From positions 1 to 8,491 of the forward strand of contig JAZDLC010000337.1 in assembly GCA_043802345.1 (NCBI GenBank): 8,491 bases of DNA. Reading direction: 5' to 3'. The position numbers and the translations under genes were made by a program. Shown here in pieces: positions 1-8,439 of this stretch. The stretch comes from JAZDLC01 sp043802345 (GTDB lineage Bacteria; Planctomycetota; B15-G4; JADJEK01). Positions within the stretch are counted from its first letter, which is position 1; each line of letters starts with the position of its first letter. Under the pieces are notes generated by a model. That model was not told where the DNA came from and ran no database searches. It was given only the letters and a program-made list of their open reading frames with translations.

Positions 1-117
1 AGGAGAGCATCGCTCTGGTCTTTCATACGGTCCGCTTTCACCTCTTGAAATGGCGCCGCCGGCCGGTTGCTTGGCGAATTCTCGGAATCATCTCTCGCCT
101 GGGTTACGCTGCCGCCC

Positions 118-2652
118 ATGCAGCCGCTGCCGATCGATGACCAACTCCACTCCATCGTCCAGGCCGTGTCGAGCGGAATGGACGTGGTCCTGCAGGCCCC
201 TCCCGGCAGCGGCAAGACCACGCGCGTCCCCGCGGCGCTCGTGGACGCGCGTCTCAAAGGCGGCGGCAAGGTGTTGGTGCTCGAGCCCCGCCGGATGGCG
301 GCGCGCCTCGCCGCCCGGCGGGTGGCGCAGGAGCGGGGCGGCGCCGTGGGGGAGGAAGTCGGCTACCGCGTCCGCTTCGAGGGGAAGGAGGGGCGCGACA
401 CCCGTCTGCTCTTCCTGACCGAGGGGGTGCTGGTCCGGAAGCTGCTCGCCGACGCGGAACTGCCCGGTGTCTCGGCCGTGGTGTTCGACGAGTTCCACGA
501 GCGCTCGCTCCAGGCCGATCTGGCGTTGCTGCTCGTGCGCGAGGTGCAGTCGACTCTGCGGCCCGAGCTGCGGATCGTGATCCTGTCGGCGACGATCGAG
601 GCGGAGCCGCTGGCGGAGGAGCTGGGAGCGCGCGTGATCCGTTCGGAGGGGCGGCAGTATCCGGTGGAGATCGAGCATGTGGAACGAAGGGAGGAGGGGC
701 CGATTCCGGCCGTGGCCTGTCGCGCGGTGCTGCGGCAGCTCGATCGGGAGGGAGGACGGCTCGAAGGAGACGTGCTGGTCTTCCTGCCCGGAGTGGGAGA
801 GATCCAGAGGACCCTCGCGGAATTGCGGCCGGTGGCGGACGCGCGTGGATTCGACCTGCTGCCGCTCCATGGCGAACTGGATGCAGAGCAGCAGGACCGG
901 GCCATTCTCGCCGGACCGAGGCCGCGGGTCGTCCTCTCGACCAACGTGGCGGAAACGTCCGTGACGCTGGAGGGGATCCGCACCGTGATCGACACTGGCT
1001 GGGCCCGGGTCATGCGGCACGATCCGGCCTCCGGGGTCGACCGGCTCTCGCTGGAGCGGATCACCCGTTCCTCCGCCGACCAGCGGGCCGGCCGGGCGGG
1101 CCGCCTGGGGCCGGGGCGCTGTCTCCGTCTCTTCACCGCGGGTGAGATGCGGGAGATGCGTCCGTCGCTCGAGCCGGAGGTGCTGCGGGTCGATCTGTGC
1201 GAATCGCTCCTCTTGCTGAAGGCATGGGGGACAGCGGATCCCCGGCAGTTGCCCTGGATCACGCCGCCCGCGGAAGCGGGGATGGCGGCTGCTCTCGACC
1301 TGCTCGCGCTCCTGGGCGCCATCGAGAGCCCGGCCGGGCCCGTGACCGATCTGGGCCGCCGGCTGGCGCGGCTGCCGGTTCACCCTCGTCTGGGGCGGAT
1401 GCTACTGGAGGCGGGAAGAAGGCGGTGCGGATCGGACGGCGCCCTGCTGGCCGCGCTTTGCCAGATCCGTCCGCGCCTCTCCTCGCGCGGCGGCCCGTCC
1501 GGCCGTTCCGATCTACTGCAGCTTCGAGACCTGTTCCTCGAGGCGCGGGATGCCCGCTTCGACCGGTCGGTGTGTGAGCGGCTGGGGGTCAAGGTGCGCG
1601 AGCTTCGGGCCGTCGACCGGGAGGCGAGGGCGCTCGACCGCCATCTGGAGCGAAGGGGCGATTCCAGGGAGAACGAAGACGATCTCCTGAAGTGTGTGCT
1701 GGCCGGGCACCCGGATCGGGTCGCGCGGCGCAGGGGGAAGGGGAGCGAGGAAGCGCTGATGACCGGCGGCTTCGCGCTGCGACTCGACCAGGCCACCGTC
1801 GTTCGAGACGACGAGTTCTTCGTCGCCCTGGACGTGACCCGCCTCGGCAGCGGACAACAGGCGAAGGTGAGACTTGCCAGTGCGGTCGACCTCGACTGGA
1901 TCGCCGAACTGCATCCAGGTCTCTCGAGGCAGGTCGATGAGACGATCTGGAGCGAGGAACGGCAGCGGGCGGAGGGTAGGCGTTGCTGGTTCCACCTGGA
2001 CCTTCTGCTGAAGGAACACGCGCTCCCCTCGCCCGACCCGGCGCAGGCGGAGGAGTTGCTGGCGCGCGCCGCTTGCCATTCGCGATTCCTCGAGTCGCTC
2101 CTGAAAGACCGCCGGCTGGAACAAACTCTGCTGCGAGTCGAGTGTCTGCGGGCTTCACGTCCCGATCTGGGATTGGAGCCGGTGGGGGAGGAGGCTCTGG
2201 CGAAGGCGGTGCGCGAGGCATGCCATGGGCGGACCAGCCTCGCGGAGCTGCGCGCGTCTTCCCTGCGGGAGATGCTCGTAGCCGGGTTGGGCCGGGACGC
2301 CGCGTTTCTGCTGGAGCGGCTCTGTCCGGCCCGGATCCGTCTTCCCTCCGGCCGGCAAGCGGAGATCACATACCGCCTTGATGGACCTCCGCTGGTCTCG
2401 GGAAGGCTGCAGGAGTTTTTCGGCGGAGGCGTGCCGCCCAGCATCATGGAAGGAAGGGTGCTGCTGGCCGTCGACCTGTTGGCGCCGAATGGCCGCTCGG
2501 TGCAGATCACCGCCGACCTGCAGAGTTTCTGGAGCACGGTCTATCCGCGGGAGCGCAAGGAACTGGCCCGCCGCTACCCGCGGCATCCGTGGCCCGAGAT
2601 CCCCGCCGCCGCCACCCCCACGGCCCGGCCGCTGCCACGAAGAAGAGGGTGA
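118..2652 (+). CDS. hrpB: ATP-dependent helicase HrpB (DEAH/DExH family)
   Basis: This encodes 844 residues, a normal full length for HrpB, a superfamily 2 DExH-box helicase related to the DEAH RNA helicases; its cellular substrate is poorly known in most bacteria. The motifs appear in order: Walker A APPGSGKT at residues 27-34, motif II DEFH at 124-127 followed by ERS, motif III SAT at 157-159, NVAETSVTL at 276-284 and motif VI QRAGRAGR at 322-329. The last ~100 residues match the HrpB-specific C-terminal region, with an ITADLQSFW segment and a closing RYPRHPWPE motif. ATG 118 is preferred because it places the P-loop near residue 30, as in E. coli HrpB. An in-frame TTG at 67 would add 17 residues. 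Neither start has a clear Shine-Dalgarno sequence, and I see no convincing promoter in bases 1-117. The gene is convergent with the doxX-like gene, with stops 12 bp apart. Family assignment is secure; the biological role is not. Confidence 0.95.
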   Translation: MQPLPIDDQLHSIVQAVSSGMDVVLQAPPGSGKTTRVPAALVDARLKGGGKVLVLEPRRMAARLAARRVAQERGGAVGEEVGYRVRFEGKEGRDTRLLFLTEGVLVRKLLADAELPGVSAVVFDEFHERSLQADLALLLVREVQSTLRPELRIVILSATIEAEPLAEELGARVIRSEGRQYPVEIEHVERREEGPIPAVACRAVLRQLDREGGRLEGDVLVFLPGVGEIQRTLAELRPVADARGFDLLPLHGELDAEQQDRAILAGPRPRVVLSTNVAETSVTLEGIRTVIDTGWARVMRHDPASGVDRLSLERITRSSADQRAGRAGRLGPGRCLRLFTAGEMREMRPSLEPEVLRVDLCESLLLLKAWGTADPRQLPWITPPAEAGMAAALDLLALLGAIESPAGPVTDLGRRLARLPVHPRLGRMLLEAGRRRCGSDGALLAALCQIRPRLSSRGGPSGRSDLLQLRDLFLEARDARFDRSVCERLGVKVRELRAVDREARALDRHLERRGDSRENEDDLLKCVLAGHPDRVARRRGKGSEEALMTGGFALRLDQATVVRDDEFFVALDVTRLGSGQQAKVRLASAVDLDWIAELHPGLSRQVDETIWSEERQRAEGRRCWFHLDLLLKEHALPSPDPAQAEELLARAACHSRFLESLLKDRRLEQTLLRVECLRASRPDLGLEPVGEEALAKAVREACHGRTSLAELRASSLREMLVAGLGRDAAFLLERLCPARIRLPSGRQAEITYRLDGPPLVSGRLQEFFGGGVPPSIMEGRVLLAVDLLAPNGRSVQITADLQSFWSTVYPRERKELARRYPRHPWPEIPAAATPTARPLPRRRG

Positions 2653-2664
2653 CGCCGCTGGCGG

Positions 2665-3123
2665 CTACTCTACTGCGGCGCCCCGCGACGATCTGCGGCC
2701 CATCAACAGGGAGTCGACCGAGAGAGTGCCCGCACCGCATAGCAGCAGGCAGAGGCAGACCGCGAGCAGGAGTGCGTACCCCTCGTATCCGTCCGTCCCT
2801 GCGAACTTGTACCGCAGGTCGTGCAAGATGTCGCCGGTGAGAACCGTCTTCCAGATCAGGACCAAGAGGGTGGCTGAGTTCAGGAGCGCCGCCAGCCGGG
2901 TGACGAAGCCGAGGATCAGCAAGGCGCCTCCCGCCAGGGCGCCCCACGCCATCACGTGCGCGATGATGTTCGACTGGGGGAATCCGAAGGTCGCCACCTG
3001 CTCGGTCCATTGCTGGAATTCGCCCTCGAGGAACAGCGTCTGGTAGCCATGGACGCAGAGGGTTGCGCCAGCCGCCAGGCGCAGGGGGATGGGTGCCACG
3101 CGGCTGATTCCGGACATCGCCAT
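2665..3123 (-). CDS. DoxX family integral membrane protein
   Basis: This encodes 152 residues. The pattern is that of the DoxX family: a first helix ending in VHGYQTLF (residues 24-31), a short amphipathic stretch with FGFPQ (46-50), a glycine-rich second helix (about 55-73, GALAGGALLILG), LGFVTRLAAL (71-80) leading into the third helix, then GYEGYALLL (112-120) and a fourth helix, closing with GAGTLSVDSLL (130-140). Four membrane helices are predicted by eye (about 12-30, 55-73, 78-95, 114-131), so it should sit in the inner membrane. DoxX-like proteins are linked to thiosulfate:quinone oxidation in Acidianus and to redox-stress complexes in mycobacteria, but most bacterial members have no known role and none should be assumed here. 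The start at 3123 has a very good Shine-Dalgarno, GGAAGGAGT, 7 nt upstream; a second ATG lies two codons in. It stands alone, convergent with hrpB. Confidence 0.85.
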   Translation of the reverse strand: MAMSGISRVAPIPLRLAAGATLCVHGYQTLFLEGEFQQWTEQVATFGFPQSNIIAHVMAWGALAGGALLILGFVTRLAALLNSATLLVLIWKTVLTGDILHDLRYKFAGTDGYEGYALLLAVCLCLLLCGAGTLSVDSLLMGRRSSRGAAVE

Positions 3124-3130
3124 AGTCTTG

Positions 3131-3139
3131 ACTCCTTCC
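3131..3139 (-). promoter_or_regulatory. Strong ribosome binding site of the doxX-like gene
   Basis: On the minus strand GGAAGGAGT lies 7 nt before the ATG at 3123. This fixes the first of the two possible ATG codons as the start and suggests efficient translation. Confidence 0.75.
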
Positions 3140-3158
3140 AGTCATGGGATCTTGGCGG

Positions 3159-3164
3159 ATCATA
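3159..3164 (-). promoter_or_regulatory. Possible -10 element for the doxX-like gene
   Basis: The minus strand reads TATGAT here, five of six matches to the sigma-70 -10 consensus, about 35 nt before the start codon. No good -35 hexamer is found at the usual distance, so this is only a weak candidate. Confidence 0.2.
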
Positions 3165-3300
3165 ACGATTGGGGCCGAGGGGTATTCACTCAAACGAGAG
3201 GTTGTCGCCGGATGTTGGCCCGAACTGCTCACCACAGTCCCACGCCTGGCGGGCCCGCCCCCGAATCCGGCGATTCGTTACCAACGTCCCATGGCCTGAT

Positions 3301-3462
3301 ACGTACAAAAGAACGACAGGAGAAGGGGACCTCCCAGAGGGGGGACAGCTGGAATGCTCGGCGACTAGGGCTGGTTCCGAGCAACGACGGTGGGCGGTCG
3401 CCCGAACGGCCGTTCGCCCATAGAAGCCGGGCGTCCTGGGCTGACGCTCGGCTTCTTTTTTT
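3301..3462 (+). ncRNA. Candidate structured small RNA (unrecognised family)
   Basis: A plus-strand transcript seems to be needed to explain the strong terminator at 3422-3462, yet no plausible plus-strand gene lies upstream within the spacer. Ahead of the terminator are several hairpin-forming segments: CCTCCC/GGGGGG (3330-3335 with 3339-3344), TGCTCGG/CCGAGCA (3355-3361 with 3377-3383, 15-nt loop), a GGGC-GGTC-GCCC tetraloop hairpin (3392-3403), and the perfect 14-nt palindrome CGAACGGCCGTTCG (3403-3416), which competes with its neighbour. I do not recognise it as tmRNA, 6S, SRP RNA, RNase P RNA or a riboswitch class I know. The 5' end is a guess. A weak promoter may lie just upstream, with TTACCA near 3278 and TACGTA near 3300. 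Confidence 0.3.
3422..3462 (+). terminator. Rho-independent terminator
   Basis: The left arm AGAAGCCGGGCGTC (3422-3435), a 7-nt loop (3436-3442) and the right arm GACGCTCGGCTTCT (3443-3456) form a 14-bp stem with a single G-U wobble. Seven T residues (3456-3462) follow directly. This is the strongest intrinsic terminator in the window and is oriented for plus-strand transcription, although both neighbouring protein genes lie on the minus strand. Confidence 0.85.
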
Positions 3463-3503
3463 GCATCAATATGGGTCCGGGGATGGCGTTTCCATTCAAA
3501 ATT

Positions 3504-3532
3504 CTTGCAGCTCCGACCATGAGCATTGCAAG
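3504..3532. repeat. Short inverted repeat (hairpin)
   Basis: CTTGCAGCTC (3504-3513) pairs with GAGC (3521-3524) and TGCAAG (3527-3532), with a 2-nt bulge and a 7-nt loop, giving ten base pairs. It lies in noncoding spacer and has no T-run on either side, so it is not an obvious terminator. Its function is unknown. Confidence 0.4.
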
Positions 3533-3654
3533 GCGTTTCAAGTGCGGCGCCAGTAACGGGCTTTCTCATCGAGAAGGACACGGAGCGGCTGCTGGCTGCA
3601 ACCTGCAGTGGATTTCCCGACCTGATTCGGTACGCGGTCAAGTGATCGCGGTCG

Positions 3655-3756
3655 GAAATCGGGATCGGAATCGGAATCGAGCCAGTGTGGCCAGGTCACT
3701 GAGTGGTCCTGAATCCGGTCGACTCCGACTCTGATTCCGACCCCGATTCCGATTTC
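3655..3756. repeat. Inverted pair of degenerate TCGGAA hexamer repeats
   Basis: The left arm (3655-3680) consists of tandem variants of the hexamer ATCGGA. The right arm (3731-3756) is its reverse complement in the form GATTCCGA. Over 24 aligned positions 21 are identical, so a folded strand would form a long stem with a loop of about 50 nt. The inner region also holds CAGTG and CACTG (near 3683 and 3697). The repeat begins 14 nt beyond the feoB stop. The run of seven T on the feoB strand (3762-3768) comes before the stem rather than after it, so this is not a standard intrinsic terminator, though it could protect the 3' end of the feoB message. Confidence 0.65.
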
Positions 3757-3770
3757 TTCAGAAAAAAATC

Positions 3771-6011
<2,241 letters not shown>

Positions 6012-6106
6012 CACCCGCGGCTCAACGGAACGGTGAAATGGACGCGGCGCGGGTACCTCCGACGGCGCTGCCTTCATGCGAGCGCAGGGGGTCCGATACA
6101 AAGCAA

Positions 6107-6130
6107 CAACCGGCCGCGAAGGACCGGTTG
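6107..6130 (-). promoter_or_regulatory. Hairpin in the feoA-feoB gap
   Basis: CAACCGG (6107-6113) and CCGGTTG (6124-6130) form a perfect 7-bp stem with a 10-nt loop. On the feoAB strand it is followed by TTGCTTTGT, which is T-rich but interrupted. It could be a leaky attenuator or an mRNA processing or stability element that sets the FeoA:FeoB ratio. It lies upstream of every candidate feoB start. Confidence 0.4.
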
Positions 6131-6157
6131 GGCGTGGCGAGGTTCTTCAACTTCGTA

Positions 6158-6385
6158 TCAGGCCAGGGTGACGGTCATCAAACTGGCCTCGCCGAGCCTC
6201 AGCGTCAGGTGAGACTGGCGGACCTTGAGTTCCAGGACTCCGCCGACATGATTGTGGCGGATGAGCTGGACTCGCGTCCCCGGCAGGAGACCCATTTCCA
6301 TCAACCGGCATTGGAGTGGTCTAGAACCACCCACTTCGAGGAGGAGCGCTTCCGTACCGGGGCTGAGGGTACTCAGGGTCGTCAT
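6158..6385 (-). CDS. feoA: Ferrous iron transport protein A (FeoA)
   Basis: This encodes 75 residues, the usual size of a stand-alone FeoA: a small cytoplasmic protein with an SH3-like barrel that supports FeoB, probably by acting on its G domain or on complex assembly. The family pattern is clear: LSTLSPGTEALLLEV at the start, a CRLMEMGLLPGTRVQLIR core (residues 26-43), a VGGVLELKVRQ strand pair (47-57) and LTLRLGEASLMTV at the end. The ATG at 6385 has AGGA 4 nt upstream, which is short but usable spacing. It is first in the feoA-feoB unit, with about 146 bp between its stop and the chosen feoB start. A Fur box lies 28-42 bp before its start, so repression by iron-loaded Fur is expected. Confidence 0.93.
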   Translation of the reverse strand: MTTLSTLSPGTEALLLEVGGSRPLQCRLMEMGLLPGTRVQLIRHNHVGGVLELKVRQSHLTLRLGEASLMTVTLA

Positions 6386-6412
6386 GGGGTCCTGCTGAGG
6401 GCTGGCCTTTAA

Positions 6413-6427
6413 TGAGAATCATTCTCA
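6413..6427. promoter_or_regulatory. Fur box (perfect 7-1-7 inverted repeat)
   Basis: TGAGAAT-C-ATTCTCA is a perfect inverted repeat that matches the 7-1-7 Fur core (TGATAAT-n-ATTATCA) at all but one position per half. It lies 28 bp upstream of the feoA start and 81 bp upstream of the cstA start, in the divergent intergenic region. Its position next to a ferrous-iron transport operon strongly supports Fur binding. I could not place clear -35 and -10 elements for either direction. Confidence 0.88.
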
Positions 6428-6473
6428 GAAAGCGGGAGTTTATCCCTTGTCGGATCAGAAGGCGAGCGCCATC

Positions 6474-6478
6474 GAGGA
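6474..6478 (+). promoter_or_regulatory. Ribosome binding site of the mini-ORF before cstA
   Basis: GAGGA lies 7 nt upstream of ATG 6486, ideal spacing for that codon. It is 30 nt away from ATG 6509, too far to serve cstA directly. This is the only good Shine-Dalgarno sequence near the cstA start. Confidence 0.6.
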
Positions 6479-6485
6479 AAAAACC

Positions 6486-6509
6486 ATGCAATTCGGTAGC
6501 CTAGTTTGA
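6486..6509 (+). CDS. Seven-codon leader ORF (MQFGSLV) overlapping the cstA start
   Basis: ATG 6486 opens a frame of seven codons, MQFGSLV, that ends at TGA 6507-6509. The last base of the stop is the first base of the cstA ATG, giving a TGATG junction. The mini-ORF has a good ribosome binding site (GAGGA, 7-nt spacing), while cstA has none of its own. This layout suggests that ribosomes ending the leader restart on cstA. The frame is not in register with cstA, so it is not a simple N-terminal extension. It contains no run of one amino acid that would suggest classical attenuation. It could also be chance or the result of a base error near the start. Confidence 0.4.
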   Translation: MQFGSLV

Positions 6510-8203
6510 TGTCGCCCGTGATCGTGGTCCTGGTTTGTCTGGGAGCCCTAGGCCTGGGGTATCGCTTCTACTCCAAGTTCCTGGCTCATAAGCTCTTCCG
6601 GTTGGACCGCAACGAACCGGTCCCCTCCCGGGAGCAGGCGGATGGGATCGACTTCGTTCCCTCGCCCCCCGAAGTCCTCTTCGGTCACCACTTTGCCTCG
6701 ATCGCCGGAGCGGCGCCGATCCTGGGCCCGGCGGTGGCCATTGTCTGGGGATGGTTGCCGGCCCTGCTCTGGGTGGTCCTGGGGGTGATCTTCATGGGGG
6801 CGGCCCATGATTTTGGGGCTCTCGTCCTCTCGATTCGTCACCAGGGCCGGTCGGTGGGAAGCCTCGCGGAACGGTTCATCGGCCCCCGCTCGCGGGTGCT
6901 CTTCCTGCTGGTGATCTTCTTCCTGATCTGGCTGGTGGGTGCGGTGTTCGCCTTCGCCATCGCCAACCTCTTCGTGGGGTACAGGGCCAGCATCCTGCCG
7001 GTCAATTTCGAAATCGTGGTGGCGCTGTTCATCGGTTGGTGGGGGTACCGCATGCGGCGCTCCCTCCTGATTCCCTCCCTGGCGGCGCTGATTGGTCTCT
7101 ACGCGATGATCTTCGGCAGCGCCAGCGGCACCCTCTGGACGCCTTCCGACGGGTCTCTCTTCCTCAGCAAGGACTTCTGGCTCATCGGCCTGATGGTCTA
7201 TGCCTACGTCGCCAGCACGCTTCCGGTCTGGCTGCTGCTCCAGCCCCGGGACCTGATCAACGGTCACCAGCTGGTCGCCGGCCTGGGCGCGCTGTACGTC
7301 GGTTTTTTCCTGTCCGCCCCCACGTTTCAGGCGCCTGCCGTGGGCGAGATCGGGGCTCTTCCGGCGATCTTCCCGTTGCTGTTCGTGACCATTGCCTGTG
7401 GGGCGATCTCCGGCTTCCACGGTCTGGTCGGTTCGGGGACCACCTCCAAGCAACTGCGCTGTGCCACGGACGCGAGGGCGATCGGGTACGGGGCGATGCT
7501 CTTCGAGGCGGCGGTGGCTCTGCTGGCGACCATGGCGGTGGCCACCGGACAGTGGAGCCGAGGCGGCGGCCACTCCCACGCCTGGCAGTACCTCTCCGAG
7601 AGGAGCGTGGCCGGAGGAACCGCAGGCCATCACGCGCTCCCCGGGATCTCCGACGCGCTGGCTGCGTTCGTGGAAGGGTCCGCGGGGTTCCTCACGGAAT
7701 TCGGGATTCCGCTGCAAGTGGCCGCCACCGTGGTCGCGGTCCTGGTCATCTCGTTCGCGGCCACCAGCCTGGACACCGCCCTCCGGATCCAGCGGCTGGT
7801 CCTCGCGGAGTTCGGCGCCATCTACCACATCGCCCCTCTCAGGAACCGCTGGTTCGGAGGAGCCATCGCCTGCGGCTCGGTGCTCGGCCTGATCTACGCC
7901 GACTACGCCCACGGGGCCAAGAGCCTCTGGCCGGTCTTCGGCGCCACGAACCAGGTGCTGGCGGCGTTCACGCTGCTGCTCTGCGCGCTCTACCTCAGGA
8001 CTCTGGGGCGCCGGGCGGTGGCGTACGCGGTGCCGGCGGTGATCGTGATGGTCATTACGTTTGGCGCGATGGGGATTCAGGTCATGAGGGACTTTGTGAA
8101 GGGGAACTGGCTGGTGGCTTGTGTGGGCGCGGCGATTGCGGTGTTGACGGCTTGGGTGGCGGTGGAGGGGGCGTTGGCGTGGCGGCGCGGCGCGGTCCGG
8201 TGA
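6509..8203 (+). CDS. cstA: CstA-family carbon starvation transporter
   Basis: This encodes 564 residues, shorter than E. coli CstA (about 700) but in the range of the compact members of the family. It is an inner-membrane carrier with many helices. E. coli CstA is linked to peptide and pyruvate uptake, and its relative BtsT is a pyruvate/H+ symporter; the substrate here is unknown. Family signatures: GYRFYSKFLA (17-26), DGIDFVPSPPEVLFGHHFASIAG in part (45-67), GAAHDFGALVLSIRHQGRS (97-115), LPVWLLLQPRD (238-248), TIACGAISGFHGLVGSGTTSK in part (294-314), AATSLDTALRIQR (417-429) and SLWPVFGATNQVLAAF (472-487). ATG 6509 is chosen over the TTG three bases upstream; it lacks its own ribosome binding site and overlaps the stop of a 7-codon leader. 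It is divergent from feoAB and shares the Fur-box spacer. No clear terminator follows the stop. Confidence 0.92.
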   Translation: MSPVIVVLVCLGALGLGYRFYSKFLAHKLFRLDRNEPVPSREQADGIDFVPSPPEVLFGHHFASIAGAAPILGPAVAIVWGWLPALLWVVLGVIFMGAAHDFGALVLSIRHQGRSVGSLAERFIGPRSRVLFLLVIFFLIWLVGAVFAFAIANLFVGYRASILPVNFEIVVALFIGWWGYRMRRSLLIPSLAALIGLYAMIFGSASGTLWTPSDGSLFLSKDFWLIGLMVYAYVASTLPVWLLLQPRDLINGHQLVAGLGALYVGFFLSAPTFQAPAVGEIGALPAIFPLLFVTIACGAISGFHGLVGSGTTSKQLRCATDARAIGYGAMLFEAAVALLATMAVATGQWSRGGGHSHAWQYLSERSVAGGTAGHHALPGISDALAAFVEGSAGFLTEFGIPLQVAATVVAVLVISFAATSLDTALRIQRLVLAEFGAIYHIAPLRNRWFGGAIACGSVLGLIYADYAHGAKSLWPVFGATNQVLAAFTLLLCALYLRTLGRRAVAYAVPAVIVMVITFGAMGIQVMRDFVKGNWLVACVGAAIAVLTAWVAVEGALAWRRGAVR

Positions 8204-8268
8204 GGATCCTCTGCCATTGACTCCGAGAGTCTTCGCAACAGGCGCAGGAATCGAACTCGTTGCGCACC

Positions 8269-8298
8269 CTCGTCCTCATACTCGTGCTCGTGCTCGTA
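8269..8298. repeat. Degenerate CTCGTG hexamer tandem repeat
   Basis: Five consecutive hexamers occur: CTCGTC, CTCATA, CTCGTG, CTCGTG and CTCGTA. A further CTCGTT lies at 8256-8261, out of phase. It sits about 65 bp beyond the cstA stop in noncoding DNA, as the TCGGAA-type repeat sits just beyond the feoB stop. Confidence 0.6.
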
Positions 8299-8364
8299 CG
8301 CGGGAGCACCTGGGACTTCGGTGGATCACGGTCCGCTGGGGACCTGTGTGAGCGGCTTGGGTCC

Positions 8365-8439
8365 GGGGTTGGGGTGAGGGTTGTGGGTGGCTCTCGGGCG
8401 TGGTTACAGGGCGGGGCGGGGTCTGGGGGGGGGGGCGGG
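8365..8439 (+). repeat. G-rich tract with G-quadruplex patterns
   Basis: Four G runs with loops TT, TGA and TTGT occur at 8365-8387. A second set (GGG, GGGG, GGGG, a run of 11 G, GGG) lies at 8409-8439. Both fit the simple G3+N1-7 quadruplex pattern. Further runs of 7 G (8462-8468) and 9 G (8476-8484) follow. The tract could be genuine, but the growing G bias up to the window edge may instead reflect poor-quality sequence. Confidence 0.5.

Larger units (their letters stand above)
3124..3770. other. Long spacer between doxX-like gene and feoB
   Basis: These 647 bases hold no reading frame that looks like a protein. Short frames on both strands have no recognisable family and no convincing ribosome binding site. 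The visible contents are the minus-strand doxX leader (to about 3165), a cluster of hairpins ending in a plus-strand intrinsic terminator (3330-3462), a 10-bp stem with a 2-nt bulge (arms 3504-3513 and 3521-3532), and an inverted pair of hexamer repeats (3655-3756). The spacer is flanked by the 5' end of the doxX-like gene and the 3' end of feoB, both on the minus strand. Confidence 0.7.

Noticed and set aside
45..73. Promoter for hrpB from TTGAAA at 45-50
   Set aside because: No acceptable -10 hexamer lies 16-18 bp downstream, so the hexamer alone is not enough.
1380..2537. A 385-codon minus-strand frame opposite hrpB
   Set aside because: It is an antisense shadow caused by high GC content. 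The plus frame carries the conserved HrpB C-terminal region.
3169..3423. An 84-codon plus-strand reading frame ending inside the terminator stem
   Set aside because: It starts on TTG without a ribosome binding site, has no recognisable family, and overlaps the hairpin-rich segment. It looks like a chance open frame in GC-rich DNA.
3186..3641. A 151-codon minus-strand frame in the doxX-feoB spacer
   Set aside because: Its composition is low-complexity and rich in Arg and Ser, it shows no domain, and it runs through the terminator and hairpins on the opposite strand.
3655..3756. A CRISPR-like or transposon-end reading of the inverted hexamer repeat
   Set aside because: There are no equal-length unique spacers, no target-site duplication and no transposase or cas gene nearby. 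The unit is a 6-bp degenerate tandem repeat.
7036..8220. A 394-codon plus-strand frame overlapping cstA in another frame
   Set aside because: It is rich in Gly and Arg without membrane helices or motifs, and it overlaps the clear CstA frame.
8221..8233. Possible cstA terminator hairpin GACTC-CGA-GAGTC near 8219-8231
   Set aside because: The stem is only 5 bp and no T-run follows, so it does not meet the standard for an intrinsic terminator.
8236..8262. A tRNA-like T-arm signal on the minus strand (TTCGATTCC)
   Set aside because: The flanking bases do not form the T stem, and no acceptor, D or anticodon arm can be built around it.
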